Shown piece after piece: positions 1 through 6,992 of a stretch of DNA of 20,649 nucleotides (the stretch's first letter is position 1; every line of letters begins with the position of its first letter). The notes below the pieces were generated by a model, which saw nothing but the letters and a program-made list of their open reading frames with translations, did not search any database and had not been told where the DNA came from. Source of the stretch: an uncultured Eubacteriales bacterium (GTDB lineage Bacteria > Bacillota > Clostridia > Lachnospirales > CAG-274); assembly GCA_905201505.1 (NCBI GenBank), contig CAJKOJ010000035.1, forward strand, positions 1 to 20,649, in the 5' to 3' direction. Made by a program: the position numbers and the translations under genes.

Positions 1-40
1 ATTATATATTTATATTTCATCCAAAAAAGGAGACATTAAA

Positions 41-1015
41 ATGAAATTTTCACCATATACAGATTTAGCTTTGGAAATTGCTGAAAATATATGCAAAACA
101 AGCAATATTGACGGTGTGGAAATGCAAACTGAAAGGTCTTCCCTTGACAACACAGTTCTTACCATTGTAAATATTACAAACGACAAAGGTATAGAAGCTA
201 TGCAAAAGCCTATAGGAAGCTACATTACTCTGGAAAGTGCCTATATAAAAGAAAATAATATAGATGCCCATGAAGAGCTTATTTCAATATTGAGCAAACA
301 TATTAAAAATCTTTGCCCCAAAAACACAGAAACAATTCTTGTGATAGGTCTTGGCAACAGCCACGTAACCCCTGATTCTCTAGGACCAAAGGTCGTTGAT
401 AAAATACTTGTCACAAGACATATTAAAGATACTGTCCCTGATGATATCAACAACTGCGTTGCATCAGTTGCCGCTCTCGCACCCGGAGTAATGGGTATAA
501 CAGGCATTGAAACAGCTGAAGTTGTAAAAGGTGTAACAGATAAGGTAAAACCAGACCTTGTTATTGCCATAGATGCTCTTGCTGCCAGAAAAGTATCAAG
601 AGTTAATTCAACAATACAGCTTTCAGACACAGGTGTTTCCCCAGGTGCAGGTGTAGGCAACAAAAGAAAAACCATTGACAAAGAAACACTTGGTGTTCCG
701 GTTATCGCCATAGGTGTCCCTACAGTTGTAGATGCAGCAACAATGGCAAATGATACTATAGAAAGAGTAATAGAAGCTTTTATAAAAGAAAGCAAAAAAG
801 GAAGCCAGTTTTACAATATGCTTAAAGAAACCGCTGAAGAAGAAAAATATAACCTTATAAAAGAAGTTCTTGACCCCTATGCAGAAAATATGTTTGTCAC
901 CCCTAAGGAAGTGGACGCTGTAATAGAAAACCTTGTAAACATTATTGCTAACAGTATTAACATAGCCATTCATCCCGGAATTGAAGTAGATGATATAAAC
1001 AGATATAAATTTTAA
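41..1015 (+). CDS. gpr: Germination protease GPR (spore endopeptidase)
   Basis: GPR is made as a zymogen in the forespore and, on germination, starts degradation of the small acid-soluble proteins that coat spore DNA. The 324-residue product matches the family across its length. The block VIGLGNSHVTPDSLGP (about 101-116) and the IDALAARK / SDTGVSPGAGVGN region (177-206) are characteristic. Asp112 and Asp178 are 66 residues apart, the same spacing as the catalytic pair Asp127/Asp193 known from Bacillus megaterium GPR (family knowledge). The ATG at 41 follows an AAAAGGAG ribosome site with normal spacing. The promoter lies outside the window. In Bacillus gpr is followed by spoIIP; here it is followed by a terminator and a convergent transport operon, so it is monocistronic. 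Identification is secure. Confidence 0.95.
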   Translation: MKFSPYTDLALEIAENICKTSNIDGVEMQTERSSLDNTVLTIVNITNDKGIEAMQKPIGSYITLESAYIKENNIDAHEELISILSKHIKNLCPKNTETILVIGLGNSHVTPDSLGPKVVDKILVTRHIKDTVPDDINNCVASVAALAPGVMGITGIETAEVVKGVTDKVKPDLVIAIDALAARKVSRVNSTIQLSDTGVSPGAGVGNKRKTIDKETLGVPVIAIGVPTVVDAATMANDTIERVIEAFIKESKKGSQFYNMLKETAEEEKYNLIKEVLDPYAENMFVTPKEVDAVIENLVNIIANSINIAIHPGIEVDDINRYKF

Positions 1016-1020
1016 CAGAC

Positions 1021-1054
1021 AAAAGTGCTGTACAATAAAGCACAGCACTTTTTT
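1021..1054 (+). terminator. Intrinsic terminator of gpr
   Basis: A perfect 11-bp stem (AAAAGTGCTGT at 1021-1031, ACAGCACTTTT at 1042-1052) with a 10-nt loop runs into six T residues, starting 5 nt after the gpr stop codon. The reverse strand has a short TTTT, so it may also stop transcripts arriving from dctM. Confidence 0.85.
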
Positions 1055-1086
1055 ACAATTAACATATTTGGAGAATTTATTTTATT

Positions 1087-1114
1087 AAAACAGCAAGAAA
1101 GTTTTTGCTGTTTT
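1087..1114 (-). terminator. Probable terminator of the TRAP operon
   Basis: Inverted arms AAAACAGCAA (1087-1096) and TTGCTGTTTT (1105-1114) with an 8-nt loop lie just after the dctM stop codon. On the minus strand the stem ends in TTTT followed by an A/T-rich tail, so the U-tract is weak. Together with the hairpin at 1021-1052 it could insulate dctM from the convergent gpr. Confidence 0.6.
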
Positions 1115-1122
1115 TTCTACTT

Positions 1123-2427
1123 TTATGCAAGTCCAAGTATATTAGGCAAAAACATGGATATTGCAGGAATATAAGTTACCAATAAAAGAGCAGCAAGGAT
1201 AATAAAAAAGTACGGTAAAAGATACTTCATTACACTTTCTATGGTAACTCCGCCTACTCTGCAGCCTGTAAATAATATAGTTCCTACAGGAGGAGTAATT
1301 GTACCGATTGACAGGTTAAAACAAAGTAGAATACCAAACTGAATCGGGCTCATACCAAATGATGTACATATTGGCAGCAAAATAGGTGTAAATATCAATA
1401 TTGCAGGAGTTACATCCATAAATGTTCCTACAATAAGCAAAAGAACATTAATAAGAAGCAATATTACAAATTTGTTAGTTGTAAGACCTAAAATTGCACC
1501 GGCAACCATATCAGGAATACCTGTAAATGCCATAGCCCAAGACATAATTGAAGACAAACCAATCATAAATGTAATAATACCTGTAGTTTTTGCTGATTCA
1601 AGAACAATCTTAGGAATGTCCTTAACTTTAAATGATTTGTAAATCAATGATAAAACAGTTGCATATACAACAGCTACAGCTGAACCTTCTGTAGCAGTAA
1701 ATACACCTTTTAATATACCGCCTATAACGATAACAATAAGCAGAAGGCTTGGAATTGCCTGCCAAAATGTCATAAGAGCAACCTTAAGAGGTACTCTTGC
1801 TTCAGCTTGATAGCCAAGTCTTTTTGCAGTAATACCTGCTAAAATCATTACAGCTGCACCCCACAAAAGACCAGGTATATAACCAGCCATAAATAATGCA
1901 GCAATTGAAACACTTCCTGCAACACTTGAGTATACAATCATAGTATTACTTGGAGGTATAAGCATACCAACAGGAGCTGATGCAACATTAACAGCTGCAC
2001 TATAGTTTTTATCATAACCTTCCTTTTCCTCTAAAGGACCAATAGTTCCGCCCATTGCAGCAGCTGCGGCTGCACCTGAACCGCTTATTGCACCAAACAA
2101 CATATTTGCTACAACATTAGACTGAGCAAGGGCACCGGGCATTCTGCCGCTTATAACCTTTGCACAGTTCACCAGTCTTGTTGCTATACCTCCGTTATTC
2201 ATAATATTGCCTGCCAGTATAAAAAACGGTATGGCAATAAGTGAAAAAGAGTTAGAACCTGCAAATATTCTTTGTGCAGATGTTGAAAATGAAATTCCTG
2301 CCGGAATCATACATATCATTGAAACAGCTGATGAAAGACCAATGGCTACACCAATAGGTGCTCCCATAACCAATAATATAACCAATATAGTAACCATTAC
2401 AAGGGCTACTTGTACTGCTATACTCAT
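1123..2427 (-). CDS. dctM: TRAP transporter large permease, DctM family
   Basis: This is the membrane subunit that carries out ion-gradient-driven substrate translocation in a tripartite ATP-independent periplasmic transporter. The 434-residue product is almost wholly hydrophobic with a dozen or so membrane segments, a normal length for the family. Family features include GAPIGVAIG near the N-terminus, an SGSG plus alanine-rich stretch followed by the loop EEKEGYD, VGMLIPPSNTMIVY, and NLSIGTITPPVGTILF near the C-terminus. The ATG at 2427 has an AGGAGG site and begins 14 nt after dctQ ends. It is the last gene of the six-gene operon. Sequence alone does not reveal the substrate, which is set by DctP. 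Identification is secure. Confidence 0.93.
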   Translation of the reverse strand: MSIAVQVALVMVTILVILLVMGAPIGVAIGLSSAVSMICMIPAGISFSTSAQRIFAGSNSFSLIAIPFFILAGNIMNNGGIATRLVNCAKVISGRMPGALAQSNVVANMLFGAISGSGAAAAAAMGGTIGPLEEKEGYDKNYSAAVNVASAPVGMLIPPSNTMIVYSSVAGSVSIAALFMAGYIPGLLWGAAVMILAGITAKRLGYQAEARVPLKVALMTFWQAIPSLLLIVIVIGGILKGVFTATEGSAVAVVYATVLSLIYKSFKVKDIPKIVLESAKTTGIITFMIGLSSIMSWAMAFTGIPDMVAGAILGLTTNKFVILLLINVLLLIVGTFMDVTPAILIFTPILLPICTSFGMSPIQFGILLCFNLSIGTITPPVGTILFTGCRVGGVTIESVMKYLLPYFFIILAALLLVTYIPAISMFLPNILGLA

Positions 2428-2441
2428 AATAAGCCTCCTCT

Positions 2442-2912
2442 CTAATCCCTGTTCTTAATATCAATTAGTATATTATAAATGCTGTAAAACACAATAATCA
2501 CACCACACACAGGAATTATAGAATATATAACACCTGTAGGAATATTAAGTATTGAATCAATCTGTAATAAATTCATTTTTGTAATAGTAAAACCACCGTA
2601 AACCATTACGAGTAATGCAAATACAATAGTAACACATTCAATAAGAACGTTTACTGCTATTTTTGCACCTTCTGACAATTTGTCCTTTATTACACTTATA
2701 TAAATATGTTCTCTTTGTCCAAACATATAAGTAGCTGATATAATAATAAGCCACACAAAGGAGTACCTTGTCAAAGCCTCAGTAATACTGCTGGGACTTG
2801 AAAAGAAATATCTTGCAATTACCTGATATGTAACCATAAGCACCATTAGTATAAACACAACAATGCTTGACACAGAAGTAATTTTATCCAAAACATTTTT
2901 AACAGCTTTCAT
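2442..2912 (-). CDS. dctQ: TRAP transporter small permease, DctQ family
   Basis: The product is the small membrane subunit that pairs with DctM. Its 156 residues show four hydrophobic segments and the family pattern of EALTRYSFVWL followed by a short loop GQREHIYISV. The ATG at 2912 lies one base after the dctP stop codon, and its AAAGGAGGAG ribosome site is embedded in the last codons of dctP. Translation of dctP and dctQ is therefore probably coupled. The order dctP-dctQ-dctM matches a standard three-gene TRAP set with separate (not fused) Q and M subunits. Confidence 0.9.
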   Translation of the reverse strand: MKAVKNVLDKITSVSSIVVFILMVLMVTYQVIARYFFSSPSSITEALTRYSFVWLIIISATYMFGQREHIYISVIKDKLSEGAKIAVNVLIECVTIVFALLVMVYGGFTITKMNLLQIDSILNIPTGVIYSIIPVCGVIIVFYSIYNILIDIKNRD

Positions 2913-2913
2913 A

Positions 2914-3927
2914 TTACTCCTCCTTTCTGAGTGCTTCTACTTTGTCATATATATTTTTTGTCACATCTGACTGATTTGCAATACTTTCAAGCAAAGGCAT
3001 ACATTTTTCTCTGAAGGCTTCAACATCAGGATATACAAACTGTGCCCCATGTTCTTCAGCATCCTTTTTACCTTGTGCAACAGACTCTTTAAATGCATCA
3101 AATTCATAATTGGTAGAATCAAGAACAAGCTCATCAAATATTTGTCTGTCTTCTTCTGACAAATTGTCAAGGAAATTCGTACTTGCAATTACAACATCAG
3201 GATGTACTATATGCTTCGTATAGGAATAATAAGGAGCAACTTCATAATGCTTGAAATCAGTATAAACTCTTTCACTGTTTTCACCTGCATCAATTACACC
3301 CTGCTGTAAAGCTGTATAAACCTCTGACTGTGACATTACTGTACCGACGCCGCCCATATACTTAACCATATTAAGATATGTAGAGCTGTCATTTACTCTT
3401 ACTATCATACCCTTTAAGTCATCAGGACTGTTAATTGGCTTATCGGAATATATATTTCGCTCCCCTGCGGTGTAAACTGTAAGCACTTCAAAGTTAAACT
3501 TTCTTGTAGAATGGAAAAGTTCTTTAAACACACCATTTTCTGTTGCCCTTCTCAGATGATCCATATCCTGATATAAATACGGAGCACCAACAATAGCAAA
3601 GTCTGAATCATATCCCTCAGGCACACTGCACGGAACAATAGCCATTTCAAGGGCACCTGTTCTTATAAATTCTGCCATGGACCCCTGTTCACCCAAAACT
3701 CCGTTAGGGTAAATAACCATTTCATACCTTCCGTCAGTAGCCTCTTTAAACTTTTCACCAAGTTCTTTCATAGCTTTATACTGAGGATGCTCTTCATTCT
3801 GATTAAAGGCTACTCGTATTATTTTGGTTTCTTTATTATCAGCACTTTTTTCATCACCACTGTTACAGCCGACAAACATAACAGCAGCTGTAATACATAG
3901 CAAAATAGTCAGTAATTTCTTACCCAT
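2914..3927 (-). CDS. dctP: TRAP solute-binding lipoprotein, DctP family
   Basis: This extracytoplasmic binding protein captures the substrate and hands it to DctQM. The chosen ATG at 3927 has an AGGAGGT site at 3934-3940 and gives 337 residues; an in-frame start at 3963 would put 12 residues before the signal peptide. The N-terminus is a lipoprotein signal (MGKKLL, hydrophobic core, VGC) with Cys21 as the likely lipidation site, so it should be anchored outside the membrane. Arg157, Arg177 and Asn217 have the same spacing as the SiaP ligand-binding residues Arg127, Arg147 and Asn187, indicating a carboxylate ligand (inference from family knowledge). EVYTALQQGVIDAGEN at about 202-217 is the usual family signature. 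The exact acid is unknown. Confidence 0.92.
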   Translation of the reverse strand: MGKKLLTILLCITAAVMFVGCNSGDEKSADNKETKIIRVAFNQNEEHPQYKAMKELGEKFKEATDGRYEMVIYPNGVLGEQGSMAEFIRTGALEMAIVPCSVPEGYDSDFAIVGAPYLYQDMDHLRRATENGVFKELFHSTRKFNFEVLTVYTAGERNIYSDKPINSPDDLKGMIVRVNDSSTYLNMVKYMGGVGTVMSQSEVYTALQQGVIDAGENSERVYTDFKHYEVAPYYSYTKHIVHPDVVIASTNFLDNLSEEDRQIFDELVLDSTNYEFDAFKESVAQGKKDAEEHGAQFVYPDVEAFREKCMPLLESIANQSDVTKNIYDKVEALRKEE

Positions 3928-3933
3928 AATATT

Positions 3934-3940
3934 ACCTCCT
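3934..3940 (-). promoter_or_regulatory. Ribosome binding site fixing the dctP start
   Basis: AGGAGGT on the minus strand lies 6 nt before the ATG at 3927. It selects this start over the in-frame upstream codon at 3963, which would overlap the end of the preceding gene. Confidence 0.85.
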
Positions 3941-3946
3941 GACGTT

Positions 3947-4411
3947 TTAAAGTAAATCAACACTTACTTTTACAACAACTTTTCTTACTGTCATAGGTTT
4001 GTCAACTGCTACAGCAGGTCTGTGAACATCACTTGGAAAGAACACACAGAAACATCCTGGTGTTGCTGTTATAAAACCTTCATTATCAACAGACTTGTAA
4101 AAAATCAAATCTCTTTCATCAAATCTTTCATCAACCTCATATTTTCCTGTATCAGGAGTAAACCCAAGTTTTTCTTCACCACTTGCCAGAAATTGTACAT
4201 CAAGAAACTTTTCGTGCACCTCAGGTCTTTTAGTTTCTGCATCACCTGTTTCTGCATCAAAAACCTGAGCATACATTTTTTTGCCTTCTATTTCATATAC
4301 TCCTGCTTCCATATTTACAAAATCATTTGACTTTAAATAGTCAATTGCTCTTTGAACAGCAGAAGGATAATTCTTTAAATCATCGTTAGAATATATTGAA
4401 GAAAAAATCAT
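3947..4411 (-). CDS. YhcH/YjgK/YiaL family cupin-like protein
   Basis: The 154-residue product belongs to the family typified by YhcH (sialic-acid gene clusters) and YiaL (the diketogulonate TRAP cluster of E. coli). These proteins are small beta-barrels with a metal site, linked to handling of sugar or sugar-acid anomers. Visible family features are the block PEVHEKFLDVQ with Glu64, His66 and Asp71, and FFPSDVHRPAVAV with His130. The ATG at 4411 has an AAGGAAGGT site, and the preceding gene's stop codon overlaps that site. dctP follows after 19 nt. A YiaL-type gene beside a TRAP transporter repeats the arrangement in the E. coli yia operon, which points to a sugar-acid substrate. The biochemical role is inferred only from family and context. 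Confidence 0.85.
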   Translation of the reverse strand: MIFSSIYSNDDLKNYPSAVQRAIDYLKSNDFVNMEAGVYEIEGKKMYAQVFDAETGDAETKRPEVHEKFLDVQFLASGEEKLGFTPDTGKYEVDERFDERDLIFYKSVDNEGFITATPGCFCVFFPSDVHRPAVAVDKPMTVRKVVVKVSVDLL

Positions 4412-4426
4412 TATTATTACCTTCCT

Positions 4427-5341
4427 TTACTTATTTTTATTTTCCATAGCGTGTACTAAATTCACAATCATTTTGTGTGACGGAACATTTATTCCCAGTT
4501 TTTCACCGGCCTTTACAACAGCTCCGCTTATTGTATTTACCTCTGTAAGCCTTCCTTTTTTCAAATCAGTGTAAATTGATGTACGTCCCTCAGGAGAGGA
4601 AAGGGAAGTATTTTTAACCCTTTCAATTATTTCTTCCTCATTAAATTTAAGCCCCATAGCTTCCGCAACTGCCATAGCCTCTTTAATGAGAATTACTGCC
4701 ATCTCCCACGCATACTTGTCCTCAGCTATATAACCCATAGGCACCTGCAAAACACCTGTAAGTGCACTTAGCGAAACATTTGTAAAAAGCTTATCCCATA
4801 TAAGCTGCTTAATATTGCTGTAAATATGAGTATCAAATCCGCAGCCGTCAAACACTTCCTTGACTTTTTCAAGGATACCGTTTTTATCAGGAATCAACAT
4901 ACCAATGTTTGTTTTTCCCATTCCGCCTCTTCTCACATATCCCGTATCAAGTATTGCACCATTATCCTCTGTTGTCCCTATTATAATACGCTCCATAGGC
5001 ACAAACTCAGAAATTATATCCTCATGTCCCGCACCATTCTGAAGAGTCATAACATAGGTATTTACACCTATAATATTGCTGTTCTCCATTAATGCAGTTT
5101 TTGAATAAAGAGATTTAACAAACAATATAACCAAGTCAACTTCTCCAATGCTCTTACTTTCTGTAAGAGCATTTGGTCTGTATATTACATCTTTATCATT
5201 TTCAAAAAGCTTAAGGCCATTGTTATTAATTTCATCAACAAGCTCTTGCTTTTTATCTATCATATAAACTTCGTTTTTAAGTGAAAGGTGCCCTCCGTAT
5301 ATAGAGCCCATAGCTCCTGCACCAAGTACTGCTATTTTCAT
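4427..5341 (-). CDS. Ketopantoate reductase-like (ApbA/PanE family) dehydrogenase
   Basis: This is an NAD(P)H-dependent 2-keto acid reductase of the 2-dehydropantoate 2-reductase family, 304 residues and full length. It has an N-terminal Rossmann motif GAGAMG at residues 7-12, LQNGAG at about 100-105, the central WDKLFTN block with Lys184 and Asn188 (the usual catalytic Lys/Asn region), and a C-terminal signature TDLKKGRLTEVNTISG containing Glu267. The ATG at 5341 follows an AGGAGG site and sits 14 nt after the cyclase gene. True pantothenate biosynthesis is possible. However, its place between a hydrolase and a TRAP transporter, under a GntR regulator, makes it more likely that it reduces a different 2-keto acid or oxidises a 2-hydroxy acid in catabolism. 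The substrate is unknown. Confidence 0.85.
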   Translation of the reverse strand: MKIAVLGAGAMGSIYGGHLSLKNEVYMIDKKQELVDEINNNGLKLFENDKDVIYRPNALTESKSIGEVDLVILFVKSLYSKTALMENSNIIGVNTYVMTLQNGAGHEDIISEFVPMERIIIGTTEDNGAILDTGYVRRGGMGKTNIGMLIPDKNGILEKVKEVFDGCGFDTHIYSNIKQLIWDKLFTNVSLSALTGVLQVPMGYIAEDKYAWEMAVILIKEAMAVAEAMGLKFNEEEIIERVKNTSLSSPEGRTSIYTDLKKGRLTEVNTISGAVVKAGEKLGINVPSHKMIVNLVHAMENKNK

Positions 5342-5355
5342 ATATATCCTCCTGT

Positions 5356-6042
5356 TTACTTAGAGAACTCTTCAAGTCCCTCAATTGCATAAGCTCTTAT
5401 AGGACAAGAATCAAGACCCTTAATTGGAAGAGGAGTATAAGACATAAAGAATACATCAGTCTTTAATTCCTCAAGATTTTTTAACACCTCTAAGAATACC
5501 ACATTTACTTCCATAAGTACATCATGGAAAGCACAAACATCTTCATTGTTGCTTTCAATTGATACACCATCTCCAAATCCTACGCACTTAACTTTCTTAT
5601 CTCTAAACCACTCAGCAGTTTCTCTACAAATAAAAAGTCTTTTGTCTTTTTCAGTATTTGAATCAGGTGTAAACGGAGCAAGTTTCATAGGTGAATCTAT
5701 AATAACAATATCTCCCTCTTTAATTCTTCCGCCGCATGCCTTTTCAAGGTCTGCACCCTTAATTTTAGCATTTGGTTCCATATGTGTAATATTCACATAA
5801 ACAGCCCTTCCCATAAATGTTGTTAAAGGCAATCCTTCTACATCTGTCCAATTGTCATTGTGGTGATAAGGACATTCAACGTGTGTACCCAAGTGACTGG
5901 TAATATCCATAATTGTGTGGAAATCAGGAATTGCTCCTCCTGTGTTAAATCTTGTAAGACCACATCTTCTTGTTTCTGTTTTTGGATCAAGTACCTTTGT
6001 TAAATCCACAACTCTTAAATTTCCTAACTGATAACTGCTCAT
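5356..6042 (-). CDS. Cyclase-family metal-dependent hydrolase (KynB-like)
   Basis: The 228-residue product belongs to the cyclase family that includes kynurenine formamidase and isatin hydrolase, metal enzymes that hydrolyse amide, lactone or lactam bonds. The diagnostic metal motif is present as HLGTHVECPYH at residues 50-60. Its acidic position is Glu56 where many members have Asp. GFGDGVSIESNNED (155-168) and the downstream AFHDVLMEVNVVFLEVL (171-187) complete the active site. The ATG at 6042 has a perfect AGGAGG site at 6051-6056. This is the first gene of the six-gene operon and lies directly behind the regulated promoter, which suggests it is central to the pathway. Tryptophan catabolism is unlikely since no kynurenine pathway partner is present. 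Confidence 0.85.
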   Translation of the reverse strand: MSSYQLGNLRVVDLTKVLDPKTETRRCGLTRFNTGGAIPDFHTIMDITSHLGTHVECPYHHNDNWTDVEGLPLTTFMGRAVYVNITHMEPNAKIKGADLEKACGGRIKEGDIVIIDSPMKLAPFTPDSNTEKDKRLFICRETAEWFRDKKVKCVGFGDGVSIESNNEDVCAFHDVLMEVNVVFLEVLKNLEELKTDVFFMSYTPLPIKGLDSCPIRAYAIEGLEEFSK

Positions 6043-6092
6043 AATTAAGCCCTCCTAAGTTTAAAATATTTGTATTTGTTTTCTGTATCTAC

Positions 6093-6121
6093 AGTATACC
6101 AGTATACCGGAATACTGTCAA
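6093..6121 (-). promoter_or_regulatory. Promoter of the hydrolase-TRAP operon
   Basis: On the minus strand a perfect -35 TTGACA (6121-6116) and a -10 TATACT (6098-6093) are separated by 17 bp. Transcription would start near 6086, leaving a leader of roughly 45 nt before the AGGAGG site. The spacer is occupied by a palindromic operator, so repressor binding would block RNA polymerase. Confidence 0.8.
6100..6117. promoter_or_regulatory. Putative GntR operator 1, inside the operon promoter
   Basis: CAGTATACCGGAATACTG is a palindrome with 8 of 9 base pairs matching around a CCGG centre. It fills the spacer of the operon promoter. The left half, AGTATACC, is repeated directly just upstream at 6093-6100. 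It shares GTATACCGG with operator 2. Short palindromes of this type are typical of FadR-family GntR operators. Confidence 0.75.
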
Positions 6122-6175
6122 TTGTTAATGTTAAATAAATATTTAACAAACTTTTTGTAAAAAAGCCACAAAACC

Positions 6176-6191
6176 TGTATACCGGTATTCA
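6176..6191. promoter_or_regulatory. Putative GntR operator 2, upstream of the regulator promoter
   Basis: TGTATACCGGTATTCA is a second palindrome centred on CCGG, matching operator 1 at GTATACCGG. It ends 17 bp before the -35 of the regulator promoter and lies about 55 bp upstream of the operon -35. The centre-to-centre distance from operator 1 is 75 bp, about seven helical turns, so looping between two bound dimers is possible. Confidence 0.65.
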
Positions 6192-6208
6192 AGTTTGCAC
6201 CGTGCCCC

Positions 6209-6237
6209 TTGACCTTTTTTCATTTTTGTTATATTAT
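6209..6237 (+). promoter_or_regulatory. Promoter of the GntR regulator gene
   Basis: A -35 TTGACC (6209-6214) and a -10 TATTAT (6232-6237) are separated by 17 bp, about 40 nt before the start codon at 6279. The start codon has a GGAGGG ribosome site at 6268-6273. Confidence 0.65.
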
Positions 6238-6278
6238 TAAATTAGTAAATATAATTTTTAAAAATTCGGAGGGTTTTT

Positions 6279-6932
6279 ATGCAGGCAAAATCATCTCTTC
6301 AACTGGAAGCATATAATTACATAAAAAACCTGATACTTTCAAACAAACTCGACGTTGATACTCTGTATTCTGAAACAAAACTTTCAAAAGAAATAGGTGT
6401 ATCGAGAACGCCTATGAGGGAAGCACTTCAATGCCTTAGCCAGGATGGTTATATAAGCATAATCCCCAGCAAAGGCTTTATGATACGGCAGCTCAACCAA
6501 AAGGATATGAGAGAAACTATACAGATACGATGTGCTATTGAAGGGTTTTGCACTCATGCAATTGCATCAGAAACAAATACCAAAAAAGCTCAGAGAACTG
6601 TAAGCGAACTTGAAAAAATACTTGAACTTCAAAAGGAATCTATAAATGAAGAGGATAATTATGAAGCATTTATAAATTACGACCACAATTTTCATTTAAT
6701 GCTTGTCAACTATATTAACAACGAAGAAGCCAACCATATTTTTCAAAGGCTTATGTATCTTATACGGCTTACTTCAAAGTCAGCCCTTGAAGTAGAAGGC
6801 AGAATAAAAGGAACCCTTGATGAACATACAAAATATTTTGAAAGCCTTAAAAGAGGTGATGGAGATTCTGCTTACAAAATTCTCGTTAATCACCTTATGA
6901 TGCCACTTAATGTTGTCAAAACAAAAAAATAA
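6279..6932 (+). CDS. GntR family transcriptional regulator, FadR/FCD type
   Basis: This is a 217-residue DNA-binding regulator. Residues 5-70 form the winged helix-turn-helix with the GntR signature VSRTPMREAL at 41-50 and a wing ending in SKGFMIRQL. Residues 80-210 form an all-helical FCD effector domain with the metal/ligand residues Asp135, His139, His183 and His205. FCD domains commonly bind carboxylic acids, which fits the TRAP and dehydrogenase genes next door. It is transcribed divergently from the six-gene operon, and the shared 236-bp region carries two related palindromes. It most likely represses that operon and itself until the substrate or a breakdown product binds. The specific ligand cannot be read from the sequence. 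Confidence 0.9.
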   Translation: MQAKSSLQLEAYNYIKNLILSNKLDVDTLYSETKLSKEIGVSRTPMREALQCLSQDGYISIIPSKGFMIRQLNQKDMRETIQIRCAIEGFCTHAIASETNTKKAQRTVSELEKILELQKESINEEDNYEAFINYDHNFHLMLVNYINNEEANHIFQRLMYLIRLTSKSALEVEGRIKGTLDEHTKYFESLKRGDGDSAYKILVNHLMMPLNVVKTKK

Positions 6933-6945
6933 CACTTTTTATTTT

Positions 6946-6992
6946 AAAAAAGGGACTGCTTCACATATAAGTGAAACAGTCCCTTTGCTTTT
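6946..6992. terminator. Bidirectional terminator between gntR and the dcw cluster
   Basis: Arms AAAGGGACTG (6949-6958) and CAGTCCCTTT (6977-6986) form a strong stem that continues, after one mismatch, as TTCAC/GTGAA around a 6-nt loop. A T-run follows on the plus strand (from 6989) and another on the minus strand (6951-6946). It can end both the regulator transcript and the dcw transcript, whose last stop codon is at 6993. Confidence 0.88.

Noticed and set aside
241..795. A 184-codon open frame on the minus strand opposite gpr
   Set aside because: It is fully inside the well-supported gpr coding sequence, its product resembles no known family to me, and no ribosome site precedes it. It is an antisense shadow.
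4427..5341. Calling the PanE-like gene panE for pantothenate synthesis
   Set aside because: Family motifs fit a 2-keto acid reductase, but no other coenzyme A or pantothenate gene is near and the operon context is catabolic, so the symbol was withheld.
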